64,000 bases of DNA from Clostridiales bacterium UBA1234 (GCA_002308995.1 DBWQ01000009.1:95781-159780), one strand, 5' to 3'. Positions 26,374-35,406 are shown, counted from the stretch's first letter. Numbers and translations are program-made. The notes: generated by a model from the letters alone, not told the origin.

Positions 26374-26760
26374 ATGAAAAGTGAATTAAAAGTGTTTAAG
26401 TGTCAAAAATGTGGAGCAATCGTAGAGGAAATAGTTCCTTGTCATTGTCCTTGCAAAATACAATGTTGTGGAGAAGAAATGGTACTTCTTACTGCCAATA
26501 CACAAGATGGGGCAAAAGAAAAACATGTACCTGTATACGAAAAAGTGGAAGATGAAATCTATGTGAAAGTGGGAGAAGTTGCTCATCCAATGGAAAAAGA
26601 GCATTATATCATGTGGATTGCCATGGTATGGAATGATCGAGTAGAAAAGGTGATGCTTGCTCCAGAGCAAGAACCTGCAGCAAGATTTACCTATCGACCA
26701 GGAGCAACGGTTTATGCTTACTGTAATCTTCATGGCTTATATAGTTTAGAAGTAGAGTAG
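26374..26760 (+). CDS. Desulfoferrodoxin-type superoxide reductase
   Basis: 128 residues. The N-terminal rubredoxin-like centre is marked by CQKCG (9-13) and CC in IQCCGEEM. Centre II ligands are the conserved His residues in KHVPVYE, AHPMEKEHYI and the CNLHGL motif, where Cys and His bind the catalytic iron. It reduces superoxide to peroxide in anaerobes. ATG 26374 is preceded by AGGAGGAG; upstream in-frame codons belong to the leader. The N-terminal spacing (CHCPCK inserted) is slightly unusual for the family. Confidence 0.92.
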   Translation: MKSELKVFKCQKCGAIVEEIVPCHCPCKIQCCGEEMVLLTANTQDGAKEKHVPVYEKVEDEIYVKVGEVAHPMEKEHYIMWIAMVWNDRVEKVMLAPEQEPAARFTYRPGATVYAYCNLHGLYSLEVE

Positions 26761-26768
26761 GTGTGAAT

Positions 26769-27395
26769 ATGTTAGAAAATATATCGATTAATTGTCACAG
26801 TAGTGTAAAACTAACTGGTTCTAAAACAATTTATATTGATCCGTTCAAGATTCCAAAAGAGATAGATGATGCAGACATTATTTTTTGTACGCATGGTCAT
26901 TATGACCATTTCTCTGAATCCGATATTTTAAAAGTGATGAACGAAAATACAAAGCTAGTGACGGTGGAGGATACCCATTCCATGGCGCGAGGACTTACTT
27001 TTACCGAAGATAGAATTCAAATAGTGGAACCAAATGAAGAATACGAAGTAGAGGGGATTAAGTTTTGGACAGTTCCTGCGTATAACAAAGAAAAGTTGTA
27101 TCATCAAAAGAAGGAAAAATGGGTTGGCTATATCATTGAATTTGATGGTTTAAAATATTACATTGCAGGGGATACGGATGATTTAGATGAGTTAGAAAAC
27201 ATTGAATGTGATGTTGCGTTTTTACCAGTAGGCGGGACCTATACCATGGATTACAAAGAGGCAGCACATTTAGCAAATGAAATCACGTGTGATGTGGTGG
27301 TACCAACGCATTATGGCACTATTGTGGGAACCAAAGAAGATGGTAAAAAATTTGCAGAGCTTGTGAAAGAAAAAGCTGTCAAAATATTAATTTAA
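26769..27395 (+). CDS. Metallo-beta-lactamase-fold hydrolase (UlaG/YtkL-like)
   Basis: 208 residues. The zinc motif THGHYDH (HxHxDH) near residue 45, the GDTDD acidic ligand region near 137 and the PTHYGT His near 180 define the MBL fold of the UlaG/YtkL type. Substrate unknown. ATG 26769 is favoured over GTG 26763 because AGGTG is better spaced. The gene begins directly after the superoxide reductase stop, so both share a transcript. Confidence 0.88.
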   Translation: MLENISINCHSSVKLTGSKTIYIDPFKIPKEIDDADIIFCTHGHYDHFSESDILKVMNENTKLVTVEDTHSMARGLTFTEDRIQIVEPNEEYEVEGIKFWTVPAYNKEKLYHQKKEKWVGYIIEFDGLKYYIAGDTDDLDELENIECDVAFLPVGGTYTMDYKEAAHLANEITCDVVVPTHYGTIVGTKEDGKKFAELVKEKAVKILI

Positions 27396-27402
27396 AAAAC
27401 AT

Positions 27403-27440
27403 GGGGACACCCTTGGCAATCGCAAGAGTGTCCTTTATAG
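27403..27440 (+). terminator. Weak terminator or attenuator before truA
   Basis: GGACACCCTTG/CAAGAGTGTCC imperfect stem followed by TTTATAG. Confidence 0.5.
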
Positions 27441-27452
27441 TAAGGAGTCAAA

Positions 27453-28193
27453 ATGAAAAACATCAAACTAATCATTGAATACGATGGCAAAAACTATCCA
27501 GGATGGCAAAGTCAACCAGGAAAAGTAAGCATTCAAACAGAAATAGAAAAAGCTATTTTAGAGATAACGGGAGAAGAAGTGGATTTAATTGCAGCTGGTA
27601 GAACCGATGCGGGAGTTCATGCACTTGGACAAACCGCTAATTTTCATACCAATACTACCATTGAAACAAATAAGATTCCTTATGCATTAAATAGCAAACT
27701 ACCGAATAGTATCGTGATAAAAGAAGCTTTCGAGGTAGAAGAACGATTTCATGCAAGATACAATTGCAAGGGAAAAACGTATCGTTATATCATCTATGAA
27801 AATGAGTTCCCATCGGCGTTAAACCGATACCGTGAGTTTCATGTTCCTTATGCGATTGATAAAGATAAAATGAAAAAGGCACTAAAGTTTTTTGAAGGGA
27901 CACATGATTTTAAAGGCTTTAAATCTTCGGGTGGAAGTCCTAAAAAAACAACCGTGCGAACACTTTCTAAATGTGAAATGCGAGAAGAAAATGGTCGTAT
28001 CATCATAGAACTTACCGGGGATGGATTTTTGTACAATATGGTGAGAATTATTTGTGGAACGGTATTAGATGTGGGGCTTGGAAAGATTAACTTAGAAGAA
28101 GTGCCAGCCATTATTGAATCTGGTGATAGAAAAAGAGCAGGAAGAACCCTTCCGCCGCATGGTTTATACTTAGTGAAGGTATATTATGAGTGA
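27453..28193 (+). CDS. truA: tRNA pseudouridine(38-40) synthase
   Basis: 246 residues, normal length. The catalytic Asp (D52) lies in AAGRTDAGVHALGQ; the N-terminal IEYDGKNYPGWQSQP and the C-terminal GDGFLYNMVRI are family hallmarks. It isomerises uridines 38-40 in the anticodon arm, which supports frame maintenance on the ribosome. The ATG follows AAGGAG. It ends at the start of the pgeF gene. Confidence 0.97.
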   Translation: MKNIKLIIEYDGKNYPGWQSQPGKVSIQTEIEKAILEITGEEVDLIAAGRTDAGVHALGQTANFHTNTTIETNKIPYALNSKLPNSIVIKEAFEVEERFHARYNCKGKTYRYIIYENEFPSALNRYREFHVPYAIDKDKMKKALKFFEGTHDFKGFKSSGGSPKKTTVRTLSKCEMREENGRIIIELTGDGFLYNMVRIICGTVLDVGLGKINLEEVPAIIESGDRKRAGRTLPPHGLYLVKVYYE

Positions 28194-28203
28194 GGTGCTA
28201 AAC

Positions 28204-29019
28204 ATGGAGTTGTCTAATGAGATTGTGATAGAAAAATGCATCGACGATATTCATTTCTTACAGTTTCGTAAGTTCCTGAAATATCCCCAAATAAACCATG
28301 CTTATGGGTTAAAACCATTAGATTTTCGCATGCATCAATCAGAAGAGGAAAGAATCGTCAATTATCAAAAGTTTTTATCGGCACTTTCAATTGACTCTGC
28401 TACGCTAGTAAAGCCAAACCAACAACATACGGATTGCGTGGTATCCATAGAGAAAAAACAAAATGGATTCAAAGAAGAAATAGAGCCAAAGTATTTAGAA
28501 GGTGTGGATGGTCTAATGACGAACAAACAAAACATCACTTTGGCAACTACCAATGCAGATTGTATTTTATTATTACTCTATGATACCAAAAGGCAAGTAA
28601 TTGCCAATGTGCATTCTGGATGGCGTGGGACGTTTCAAAAAATTGCACAAAAAACGGTGCAAAAAATGAAAGAAGAATATGAATCTGATGCCAAGGATAT
28701 TTTGGTAGGCATTTGCCCAAGCATTCGTGTGTGCCATTTTGAAGTAGATACGGATGTGAAAGAAATGTGCGAAACGATTTTTGAATCGACTCATCGCATG
28801 CATGATATCATTCACCAAGGAAGAGTAGTAGAGGGAAAACAAAAGTACAATATTGATACAGTTTTGATTAATCAAATATTACTAGAAGAAGAGGGTATTT
28901 TAAAAGAAAATATTTTAGACTCTGGTATTTGTAGTGTTTGTCAACAAGAGAAGGTACATTCCAGAAGAGCAGAAGGAATAGAGTTTGGTGTAGGAAGTGC
29001 TATTATTCAATTAACATAG
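28204..29019 (+). CDS. pgeF: Polyphenol oxidase-family / peptidoglycan editing factor (YfiH/LACC1)
   Basis: About 271 residues. The LACC1/YfiH fold is shown by the NQQHTD motif, TTNADCILLLLYD, the ANVHSGWRGTFQKIA zinc-site segment and C-terminal DSGICSVCQQEKVHSRRA. Members have purine nucleoside phosphorylase/adenosine deaminase activity, and the bacterial protein is linked to correct peptidoglycan composition. ATG 28204 has GAGGTG eight bases upstream; ATG 28186, overlapping truA, is also possible. Confidence 0.92.
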   Translation: MELSNEIVIEKCIDDIHFLQFRKFLKYPQINHAYGLKPLDFRMHQSEEERIVNYQKFLSALSIDSATLVKPNQQHTDCVVSIEKKQNGFKEEIEPKYLEGVDGLMTNKQNITLATTNADCILLLLYDTKRQVIANVHSGWRGTFQKIAQKTVQKMKEEYESDAKDILVGICPSIRVCHFEVDTDVKEMCETIFESTHRMHDIIHQGRVVEGKQKYNIDTVLINQILLEEEGILKENILDSGICSVCQQEKVHSRRAEGIEFGVGSAIIQLT

Positions 29020-29076
29020 AGGATAGTTTTATCATTTATTAAAAAAAGCGGTCATTGTGCCGCATGCATCTTTACA

Positions 29077-29106
29077 AAAAGGCGACTCTAAAAGTCGCCT
29101 TTTTGT
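29077..29106. terminator. Bidirectional terminator
   Basis: AAAAAGGCGACT/AGTCGCCTTTTT hairpin between pgeF and the convergent murI. Confidence 0.9.
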
Positions 29107-29864
29107 TATATGGTAATCTCTAACTTTTTTGCATTTTCTTTAAAACTTTCAAAATCATCACTGGCATAAAATGAAGAAGTACCAACATGTGAGGAATCAT
29201 TTGCTAAATGATTTTGCTCTAAAAAGTCATGCGTATCTTTGGCAGATTCTTTGCCGGCATTGATGATTTGAACTTTGCTTCCCATTTCAAGTTTCATTTG
29301 TTCTTCTAAAATAGGGTAGTGGGTACAGCCAAGAACTAAAGAATCTAAGTTTTTATCTTGTAGCTTTGACAAGTATTCATGAATGACAAGTCTGGAAATT
29401 TCACTTCCTGCAAAGCCTTCTTCGACAATTGGTACAAAGAGAGGGCAAGCAAGAGAATGAATCGTGGCCTGAGGGTGATGTTTTAAAATTTCGTTTTTCC
29501 AAGCTTCACTCTTGATAGTACCTTTGGTAGCAATTACCCCTACAGTATTTCCTAAATTGGTTTTGGCAGTTGGCTCAATAATGTTTTTGATAGGAATTTG
29601 ATAGCTGTTTTTGAGTTCCTCGTAAGCTTGGGCACTAGCAGTACCACAAGCAATAACAATCATTTTGACATTTTGAGATAGTAAAAACTCTACGATATTT
29701 TTAGCATATTCTATGATTTTTTCTTTAGATTTATCTCCATATGGCAGATGGGCAGTGTCGCCATAGTAGATAAAATCTTCATGAGGTAATTCCTTCATAT
29801 ATTCTTTGAGTACGGTTAACCCTCCACAGCCAGAGTCAAACATACCAATTGGTCTTGTATCCAT
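29106..29864 (-). CDS. murI: Glutamate racemase
   Basis: 252 residues. N-terminal GMFDSGCGGLTVL, catalytic Cys73 in ACGTAS and the second catalytic Cys in LGCTHYP are all present. It supplies D-glutamate for peptidoglycan. The start ATG (29862-29864) follows AGGAGG; the open frame upstream has no ribosome site and runs into the divergent trxA region. Confidence 0.97.
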   Translation of the reverse strand: MDTRPIGMFDSGCGGLTVLKEYMKELPHEDFIYYGDTAHLPYGDKSKEKIIEYAKNIVEFLLSQNVKMIVIACGTASAQAYEELKNSYQIPIKNIIEPTAKTNLGNTVGVIATKGTIKSEAWKNEILKHHPQATIHSLACPLFVPIVEEGFAGSEISRLVIHEYLSKLQDKNLDSLVLGCTHYPILEEQMKLEMGSKVQIINAGKESAKDTHDFLEQNHLANDSSHVGTSSFYASDDFESFKENAKKLEITI

Positions 29865-29969
29865 TTTCGTTCCTCCTAAGTCTTTTTTCCTTATTATATC
29901 ATATTGCTTTTTAAAAAGATATATTATAAAATAAACGCAGATTGTAAAAGATAGAAAAAGGAGGAGATA

Positions 29970-30287
29970 ATGATGGTACATCATATAGAAAATGGACAAA
30001 TTGTAGGAGAGGTGATCAAAAATCAAGGCCTTGTGATTGTAGATTTTTTTGCCACATGGTGTGGTCCTTGTCAAATGCTTGCACCTATTTTAGTAGAAAT
30101 TGATAAAATGTACGAAGAGGTAGAAGTTTACAAAGTGGATGTGGATGAAAATCAAGACGCAGCGATGCGATATGGCGTAAATGCTATGCCAACAATTGTC
30201 TTTTTTAAAGATGGGAAAGAAGTCGAAAGGCAAGTAGGATTACTTCCTAAAGAAGAACTGATGAAGATTGTGGAAGAACTAAAATAA
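29970..30287 (+). CDS. trxA: Thioredoxin
   Basis: 105 residues with the active-site WCGPC (Cys31, Cys34), the buried Asp in VDFFA and the cis-proline in AMPTIVFF. It is a general dithiol reductant, divergent from murI across about 105 bases. Ribosome site AGGAGGAG. ATG 29973 is an equally good start. Confidence 0.97.
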   Translation: MMVHHIENGQIVGEVIKNQGLVIVDFFATWCGPCQMLAPILVEIDKMYEEVEVYKVDVDENQDAAMRYGVNAMPTIVFFKDGKEVERQVGLLPKEELMKIVEELK

Positions 30288-30322
30288 AAAAAGAAGGTGC
30301 TTTTTTAAAGCACCTTCTTTTT
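30286..30322 (+). terminator. Terminator after trxA
   Basis: AAAAAGAAGGTGC/GCACCTTCTTTTT hairpin overlapping the trxA stop. Confidence 0.88.
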
Positions 30323-30332
30323 GGGATATTAG

Positions 30333-30382
30333 AAAAAACATGCAAGCCTAACAAAGGGGGAACCCAAAAAAAGGCTTGCATG
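30333..30382 (-). terminator. Terminator of the two-component operon
   Basis: Perfect 11-base inverted repeat CATGCAAGCCT (30339-30349) / AGGCTTGCATG (30372-30382). On the minus strand it is followed by TTTTTTCT. The loop contains a small GGG/CCC pairing. Confidence 0.8.
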
Positions 30383-30466
30383 ATGATTTACCTAATGGTC
30401 TATCATGGAATCATTGTATTGGTTTCATGTGAATTTTTGATGAACAGGATGTGCCTATCATGAAAA

Positions 30467-31939
30467 TTATGCTTTTTCAAGTTCAAACCAAAAATTAACG
30501 CCGCCTTCTGTGTTTTCACATCCATAAGCTTGATGATGTTGCTTCATAATGGCTTTTACAAGAGATAAACCAATGCCACTACCACCAGCATCTCTATTTC
30601 TTGATTTATCCGCTTTATAAAGTCTATCCCAAATTTTGATGAGGTCTTCATCCGCAATAGGATTTCCTGTATTAAAAATAGATATTTTTACCTTTTTCGT
30701 ATCGGTATCTTCAATGGTAATTTGAATTTTCTTTTGCTCGTTGACATGTTTAATGGCATTATTGAAATAGTTAGTAATGACTTGTTCAATGCGGAAAGTA
30801 TCGCCTTTTACTAGGGTTTCTTTTGTATCGTCAAACTGAACCGTAATTTCTTTTTCTTTTAAGAGTAATTCTTGTTTTTTGACAAGATTTTGGATGAGTT
30901 CTGTAATGTTAAACTCCTGAATGTTAAGCTCATTTTTTCCGTATTCAAGATTCGAAAGATCAAGTAGACCACGCGTTAATTCTGCCATTTTATTGGATTC
31001 ATCAAGAATGACGTCTAAGTAATATTTCTTGCTATCTTCATCTGTGACTACGCCATCTACCAAACCTTCTGCATATCCTTGAATTAAGGCAATTGGTGTT
31101 TTTAATTCATGGGATACATCTGAGATAAACTGGCTTCTCATTTCAGAGAGTTTGGAAGTTTCTTCGATATCTTTCTCAAGTTCTAAATTGGTAGTTTTTA
31201 ATTCTTGGATTGTTTTTTCTAAGTTAGAGGAGAGAGTATTGATACTGGTGCCAAGGGTGCCAATTTCATCATCCGTGGTAACCTCATATTTTTGCGAAAA
31301 ATCTAATTGAGACATCTTTTGCGAGATGCTGTTTAATTCCTTAATGGGTTTGGTAAATGTATTAGAAATGATGAAAGCACTAATACCACTAATGATAAGA
31401 GCAACGATTCCTGCCGCAATTAAAAAATGATTGGTAATAGAAACACTTTCTTCTATCGATTCCATCGGAGTTCGAATGAATATTTTATTGTTATCGCCAA
31501 TTTTCCCAAATAGGAAAATAAAATCAGAATTGACTTTACGGTCGTTCACTACTTGGATCGTGTAGGTATCCTTATTTTTTAGCTGGTCGTCACTCAGGGT
31601 AAATGGAGAATTTAATTCTGGAAGAAAAAATCGGTTTCTAGAAAAGTCTCGCGAAGTAGAATAAATCGTTGTTTCTTCATCGTTTTGGATAATAATGTCG
31701 ATGTTTTTTCTGGCATCGATTTTTTCTAGTTCCATTTCGATTTCAGCAAAATTGGATTGATAATCGTAGTCTTCATAGATTTTACTGATATCAGAGTAGA
31801 GACGTGCTAAATCTTTTTTCTTGGTATAAATATAGTAGTTTTTTAAAACGGTGGTATTTAAAATCCAAACAATCCCAATTACCATAAAAACAAGAAGGGC
31901 ACAATACATAAATAGTTTTCGATTAATTGATTTTTTCAT
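30467..31939 (-). CDS. Sensor histidine kinase
   Basis: 490 residues. Membrane helix 1 (about 9-29), extracytoplasmic sensor (31-165), helix 2 (170-192), HAMP (192-245), HisKA with phospho-acceptor His277 in SHELKTP, and a HATPase domain with the N-box (NYFNNAIKH), IWDRLYKAD and GGSGIGLSLV. It is the partner of the adjacent response regulator (11-base gap). The signal is unknown; the layout resembles envelope-stress sensors of Firmicutes. Confidence 0.95.
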   Translation of the reverse strand: MKKSINRKLFMYCALLVFMVIGIVWILNTTVLKNYYIYTKKKDLARLYSDISKIYEDYDYQSNFAEIEMELEKIDARKNIDIIIQNDEETTIYSTSRDFSRNRFFLPELNSPFTLSDDQLKNKDTYTIQVVNDRKVNSDFIFLFGKIGDNNKIFIRTPMESIEESVSITNHFLIAAGIVALIISGISAFIISNTFTKPIKELNSISQKMSQLDFSQKYEVTTDDEIGTLGTSINTLSSNLEKTIQELKTTNLELEKDIEETSKLSEMRSQFISDVSHELKTPIALIQGYAEGLVDGVVTDEDSKKYYLDVILDESNKMAELTRGLLDLSNLEYGKNELNIQEFNITELIQNLVKKQELLLKEKEITVQFDDTKETLVKGDTFRIEQVITNYFNNAIKHVNEQKKIQITIEDTDTKKVKISIFNTGNPIADEDLIKIWDRLYKADKSRNRDAGGSGIGLSLVKAIMKQHHQAYGCENTEGGVNFWFELEKA

Positions 31940-31950
31940 GGATTCACCTC

Positions 31951-32619
31951 TTATTCAAATTTATACCCCAATCCTCGAATGGTTTGGATATGGTCTCCCT
32001 TTTTTCCCATCTTTTTGCGTAGCTTTTTAATATGACTATCAATCGTCCTTGAATCTCCGTAATAATCATAATTCCACACGTTGTTTAAAATCTTTTCACG
32101 TGATAGTGCTATATCTTTATTAGAAATTAAATATTTTAATAGTTCGAATTCTTTCATGCTTAAATCGGCATTTTGTCCATCAATGGTTACCACATGGGCA
32201 ATATCATCAATGACAATACCATCTACTTCGGTAATTTGATTGCTCTCCGGGTAGCAACGGTTTAATAAGGATTCGACTCTAGCCACTAATATCTTGGGAC
32301 TAAATGGTTTGGAAATATACTCATCTACGCCAAGTTCAAAGCCAAATAATTCATCTCGTTCTTCACCACGAGCGGTAAGCATTATGACAGGAACTTTAGA
32401 GGTTTTACGAATTTCTCGTAAGGTGGACCAACCATCTAAAACAGGCATCATGACATCCAAAATGATGAGATGGATATCGTTTTGCTGGGCAAATAACTCA
32501 AGTGCTTTTTCTCCATCTTCTGCCTCAATAATCTCATATCCATTGGCAGATAAAAAATCATTTAATAATTTGCGCATACGGCTCTCATCATCTACAACAA
32601 GTATTTTATGGGTATTCAT
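31951..32619 (-). CDS. OmpR/PhoB-family response regulator
   Basis: 222 residues. The receiver domain has the acidic pair D10-D11, phospho-acceptor Asp55 in IILDVMMP, the T in MLTAR and the K in SKPFSP. The winged-helix C-domain has SMKEFELLKYLISN and RTIDSHIKKLRKKMG. First gene of the operon with the kinase. The targets cannot be read from this window. Confidence 0.96.
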   Translation of the reverse strand: MNTHKILVVDDESRMRKLLNDFLSANGYEIIEAEDGEKALELFAQQNDIHLIILDVMMPVLDGWSTLREIRKTSKVPVIMLTARGEERDELFGFELGVDEYISKPFSPKILVARVESLLNRCYPESNQITEVDGIVIDDIAHVVTIDGQNADLSMKEFELLKYLISNKDIALSREKILNNVWNYDYYGDSRTIDSHIKKLRKKMGKKGDHIQTIRGLGYKFE

Positions 32620-32644
32620 TTCAAATCAAATCCTTTCTCCTGTA

Positions 32645-32661
32645 GTGGCAACATGTGCCAC
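32645..32661. promoter_or_regulatory. Inverted repeat in the leader of the two-component operon
   Basis: GTGGCA-ACATG-TGCCAC lies 26 bases upstream of the response-regulator start. It could be an operator or an mRNA hairpin near the ribosome site. Confidence 0.5.
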
Positions 32662-32772
32662 ATATCATTTGTAATAGTGATCTTGTTTCTCACTGCCACG
32701 TGAAAAGAACACCACTACTATCTATTATTATGATAAAAAACTTCTGTGCTTTTTGTGTGAACAATTGATAAA

Positions 32773-33492
32773 TTATGTGAAAAATAATGCTTTGATAGCG
32801 ACTAATACAAGCATGTGAATAGGATAAAATGCATAAAATAAGCCTTTTAACGATTTCCCTTTTTCTCCATTATAAAGATAAATAAGTGGCAATGCTAGAA
32901 GCATATAAAATTGAACGTAGATAGAGGTGCTGTGATAAAGCCATAAAGTGATAGAAACATAAAGGGTGGTTAAGGTAAAAACAAGGGAAGTGCAAAGCAC
33001 ATGATGATCCATAAAATAATAAAAAATAAGAACTAGGACAACACCATAAAACCCGTAATCCATGGGAAGAAATAACGAAACAAGGAAAACAGAAAGTGTT
33101 ATAGGAATCATGGTGGTATTTGTTTTAGAACGCTCTAATAGCCATAATAATAAGAGCGCAATGAAAAACGTAAAACCAATATTCAAATACCAAGTAGAAT
33201 GCCATAGCTTAGAAACATAAGTATTTAGGCTAGGGCTACTTTTTAGCAAATGGGTATTTCTCATCATCATAAAAGGAATTTCAGAGTATAGGGCAAACCA
33301 TAAAATGCGAAGGAGATACTTGGTTTTGGAATGTGTTTTTTTGTACCCTAAGGCAATTTGAAAAGCAAAAATAGGCATAGCAATTCTTCCAATCATCCTA
33401 AAAAGGATTTTTTGGGGAAATAGAGTATGGCCTATATGATCAATCAACATCGTGATTAAAGCAATGATTTTTAAAATAAAAGAAGACATCAT
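32773..33492 (-). CDS. TraX-family membrane protein
   Basis: 239 residues with about eight hydrophobic helices. The N-terminal pattern LKIIALITMLIDHIGHTLFP and RMIGRIAMPIFAFQIALGY are typical of TraX, known from F-pilin acetylation and widespread as a putative acyltransferase in Firmicutes. No conjugation gene is near, so a cell-surface acylation role is more likely than transfer. Start: tandem ATGs after AAAGGATG. Confidence 0.88.
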   Translation of the reverse strand: MMSSFILKIIALITMLIDHIGHTLFPQKILFRMIGRIAMPIFAFQIALGYKKTHSKTKYLLRILWFALYSEIPFMMMRNTHLLKSSPSLNTYVSKLWHSTWYLNIGFTFFIALLLLWLLERSKTNTTMIPITLSVFLVSLFLPMDYGFYGVVLVLIFYYFMDHHVLCTSLVFTLTTLYVSITLWLYHSTSIYVQFYMLLALPLIYLYNGEKGKSLKGLFYAFYPIHMLVLVAIKALFFT

Positions 33493-33542
33493 TTCACATC
33501 CTTTATTGATTATTGTATCTTACTTTCACCAAGAGTACAATG

Positions 33543-33613
33543 AAAAAAGACTTTCTATGGAAGAAAGTCTTTTAAAAGGGCATGAAAAAAGCGTCAAACG
33601 AAGTTTGACGCGT
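33543..33613. terminator. Two adjacent hairpins, terminators between minus-strand genes
   Basis: AAAAGACTTTC/GAAAGTCTTTT (33543-33573) and GCGTCAAAC/GTTTGACGC (33588-33611), the latter followed by a T-run on the minus strand, ending the 33625 gene. Confidence 0.75.
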
Positions 33614-33624
33614 CAAGACAAAAT

Positions 33625-33885
33625 TTAGTCATCATGGTTTTGCAAAAGATTACCAGCAAAATCCATCACCAGACCACCAATGGTAAACTCAGAGAAGAGA
33701 ACAATTGCAGAATAAATCAAAGAGGTACCTAAAGTATAAAGACTGATGGTTTGGATAAAGCTTTTATTATAGGTAAGAATACTAAGCCCAATGAAACACA
33801 GAGCAACAGAAATAATTGCTCCGACAATAATCACTTTCTTAGAAAATTTGTTAATGGAATTTAGTTTTTCAAAAATCTTATTCAT
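33625..33885 (-). CDS. Small two-helix membrane protein
   Basis: 86 residues. Two hydrophobic stretches (about 20-41 and 52-75) are predicted membrane helices; the C-terminus is NLLQNHDD. No family recognised. The start is placed at ATG 33883-33885, nine bases after AAGGGG, though two other ATGs lie just upstream in frame. It stands alone between terminators. Confidence 0.7.
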   Translation of the reverse strand: MNKIFEKLNSINKFSKKVIIVGAIISVALCFIGLSILTYNKSFIQTISLYTLGTSLIYSAIVLFSEFTIGGLVMDFAGNLLQNHDD

Positions 33886-34162
33886 TTTCATCATCCCCTT
33901 GTGTATAACATAATTATAGCACAAAAGTAGCTAAAAATCAATCTCAAAAAGGCTTCAAACACTTGCAAATAGGCAATTCTAAGCTTGCTGACTTACGGAA
34001 ATAAGAGTTTACAGAATTCAAAAATTTTTTTAGCAAAGAAAAGGATTGCTATGGGAAAAATAAGGGCTTCTTACGGATAGAGGCACTTAAGCAAAAAGAG
34101 GGCGATAAGAGAAAAGACAAAAAATGTAAAAAAATTACAATTTATATTCGCAAAAGGCAACA
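33886..34162. other. Intergenic stretch with no gene
   Basis: About 275 A/T-rich bases between the small membrane protein and the rpsT terminator. I see no ORF with a ribosome site, no strong hairpin and no repeat. Confidence 0.6.
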
Positions 34163-34188
34163 AAAAAACGACCTGTTGGTCGTTTTTT
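34163..34188 (-). terminator. Terminator of rpsT
   Basis: AAAAAACGACC/GGTCGTTTTTT hairpin with a 4-base loop. Confidence 0.9.
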
Positions 34189-34203
34189 GCATGTTTTCAA
34201 TCC

Positions 34204-34467
34204 TTATTTGATAGTATTTAATGTTTTTGCAAGATTTGATTTTTTTCTAGAAGCAGTGTTTGCTTTGATAACACCTTTAGCAGCAGCTTTATCAACAGCT
34301 TTGGTTGCTACTACAAATTTCTCGCTTGCATCCTCTTTGTCACCAGCTTCTACAGCAGTTTTAAAGTTTTTAACAGCTGTTTTATATGCGGTTTTAATCA
34401 TAGCATTTTGTTTTGTTTTTGTCTCAATTGTTTTCACTCTTTTGATAGCAGATTTAATATTTGGCAT
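34204..34467 (-). CDS. rpsT: 30S ribosomal protein S20
   Basis: 87 residues, Lys/Ala-rich, with the S20 pattern MPNIKSAIKRVKTIE, then FKTAVEAGDKEDA and the C-terminal KGVIKANTASRKKSNLAK. It binds 16S rRNA early in 30S assembly. The start ATG at 34465-34467 is chosen from family starts; AAGGAGG lies upstream. Divergent from rpsU. Confidence 0.97.
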   Translation of the reverse strand: MPNIKSAIKRVKTIETKTKQNAMIKTAYKTAVKNFKTAVEAGDKEDASEKFVVATKAVDKAAAKGVIKANTASRKKSNLAKTLNTIK

Positions 34468-34597
34468 ACGTTTTGGCACCTCCTTCATGAATCATGATGA
34501 AATTCTTAACACAGTTTAGCATATAATCTAAAAAAAAGCAAGAGATAATTCAAAAGAAAGAAGAAAACAAAAGTTCTTGATTTTTTTATCATTTCTA

Positions 34598-34690
34598 TTG
34601 ACAAGTAAAAAAAACTTGAGTATAATAAGCATTGTTATATGAAGTGGAAGAGACTAATTGAGTGTATAACCCTAAATCCCTATAACAATG
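34598..34690 (+). promoter_or_regulatory. rpsU promoter and structured leader
   Basis: TTGACA (34598-34603) and TATAAT (34621-34626), 17-base spacer. The leader holds a perfect 10-base inverted repeat CATTGTTATA (34630-34639) / TATAACAATG (34681-34690), whose 3' arm ends about 12 bases before the ribosome site GGAGGG. This placement is suited to regulating S21 translation. Confidence 0.7.
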
Positions 34691-34717
34691 AGAGGAATTT
34701 CGGAAGGAGGGAAAAGA

Positions 34718-34891
34718 ATGTCAGGAATAAAAATAAGAGATAATGAATCCATAGATAATGCGTTAAAGAGATTTAAAAGAGATTGTGCTAGGAGTGGAGT
34801 TTTACAAGAGGTTAGAAAAAGAGAACATTATGAAAAACCTAGTGTCAAAAGAAAGAAAAAATCAGAGGCTGCAAGGAAGAGAAAGTTTTAA
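34718..34891 (+). CDS. rpsU: 30S ribosomal protein S21
   Basis: 57 residues with the S21 signature [21 protein letters not shown], split here as N-terminal [11 protein letters not shown] and [10 protein letters not shown], and the basic C-terminus [17 protein letters not shown] 34718 is set by AAGGAGGG; in-frame codons upstream are leader. S21 sits near the anti-Shine-Dalgarno end of 16S rRNA and affects initiation. Confidence 0.97.
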   Translation: MSGIKIRDNESIDNALKRFKRDCARSGVLQEVRKREHYEKPSVKRKKKSEAARKRKF

Positions 34892-34901
34892 AATACAAAA
34901 A

Positions 34902-34935
34902 ATGGGGGCTTAATGATAAGCCCCTTATTTTTTAA
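34902..34935 (+). terminator. Terminator after rpsU
   Basis: GGGGCTTA/TAAGCCCC-type hairpin followed by TTATTTTTT. Confidence 0.8.
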
Positions 34936-34952
34936 AATAAGGAGGAATGGAT

Positions 34953-35396
34953 ATGTTAAAAGAAACATTGTTACAAGATTTTAAAGAGGCAATGAAAGAA
35001 AAAAATGATTTAAAAAAGAATACTGTTATGATGGTAAGAGCGGCGATTCTTCAAATTGAAAAGGATAATCAAATAGAAGTAGATGATACCCAAATTACTG
35101 AGATTATCGCCAAAGAAGTTAAAAAAAGAAAAGAGTCTTTAATCGATTACGAAAAGAGTGGTCGAGAAGATTTGATTTCACAAATCAATGAAGAAATTGC
35201 TATTTTAAAATCCTATCTTCCAGAAGAGTTGTCAATGGAAGAATTACAGAAAATTATTAGGGAATGTGTAACGGAATCTGGTGCAGAATCTATGAAAGAT
35301 ATGGGAAAAGTAATGAAGCTTGCCAAAGAAAAGACGGCGGGGAGAGCAGACAATAAAACCATTAACGAAATCGTTAAAGAATTGTTAAGTGAATAG
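34953..35396 (+). CDS. GatB/YqeY-domain protein
   Basis: 147 residues. YqeY family: LLQDFKEAMKEKN, VRAAILQIEKD, LKSYLPEELS and the C-terminal KEKTAGRADNKTINEIVKELL. It resembles the tail of the amidotransferase GatB but stands alone; in Firmicutes it often follows rpsU, as here. Function not firmly set, thought to contact tRNA. ATG 34953 has GGAGG at 34941-34945; ATG 34947 is too close. Confidence 0.93.
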   Translation: MLKETLLQDFKEAMKEKNDLKKNTVMMVRAAILQIEKDNQIEVDDTQITEIIAKEVKKRKESLIDYEKSGREDLISQINEEIAILKSYLPEELSMEELQKIIRECVTESGAESMKDMGKVMKLAKEKTAGRADNKTINEIVKELLSE

Positions 35397-35406
35397 CCTA
35401 CACTAA

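Noticed and set aside
29041..29076. Remnant of a mobile element after pgeF
   Set aside because: Only a short GCGG/CCGC pairing is visible; too little to support any element.
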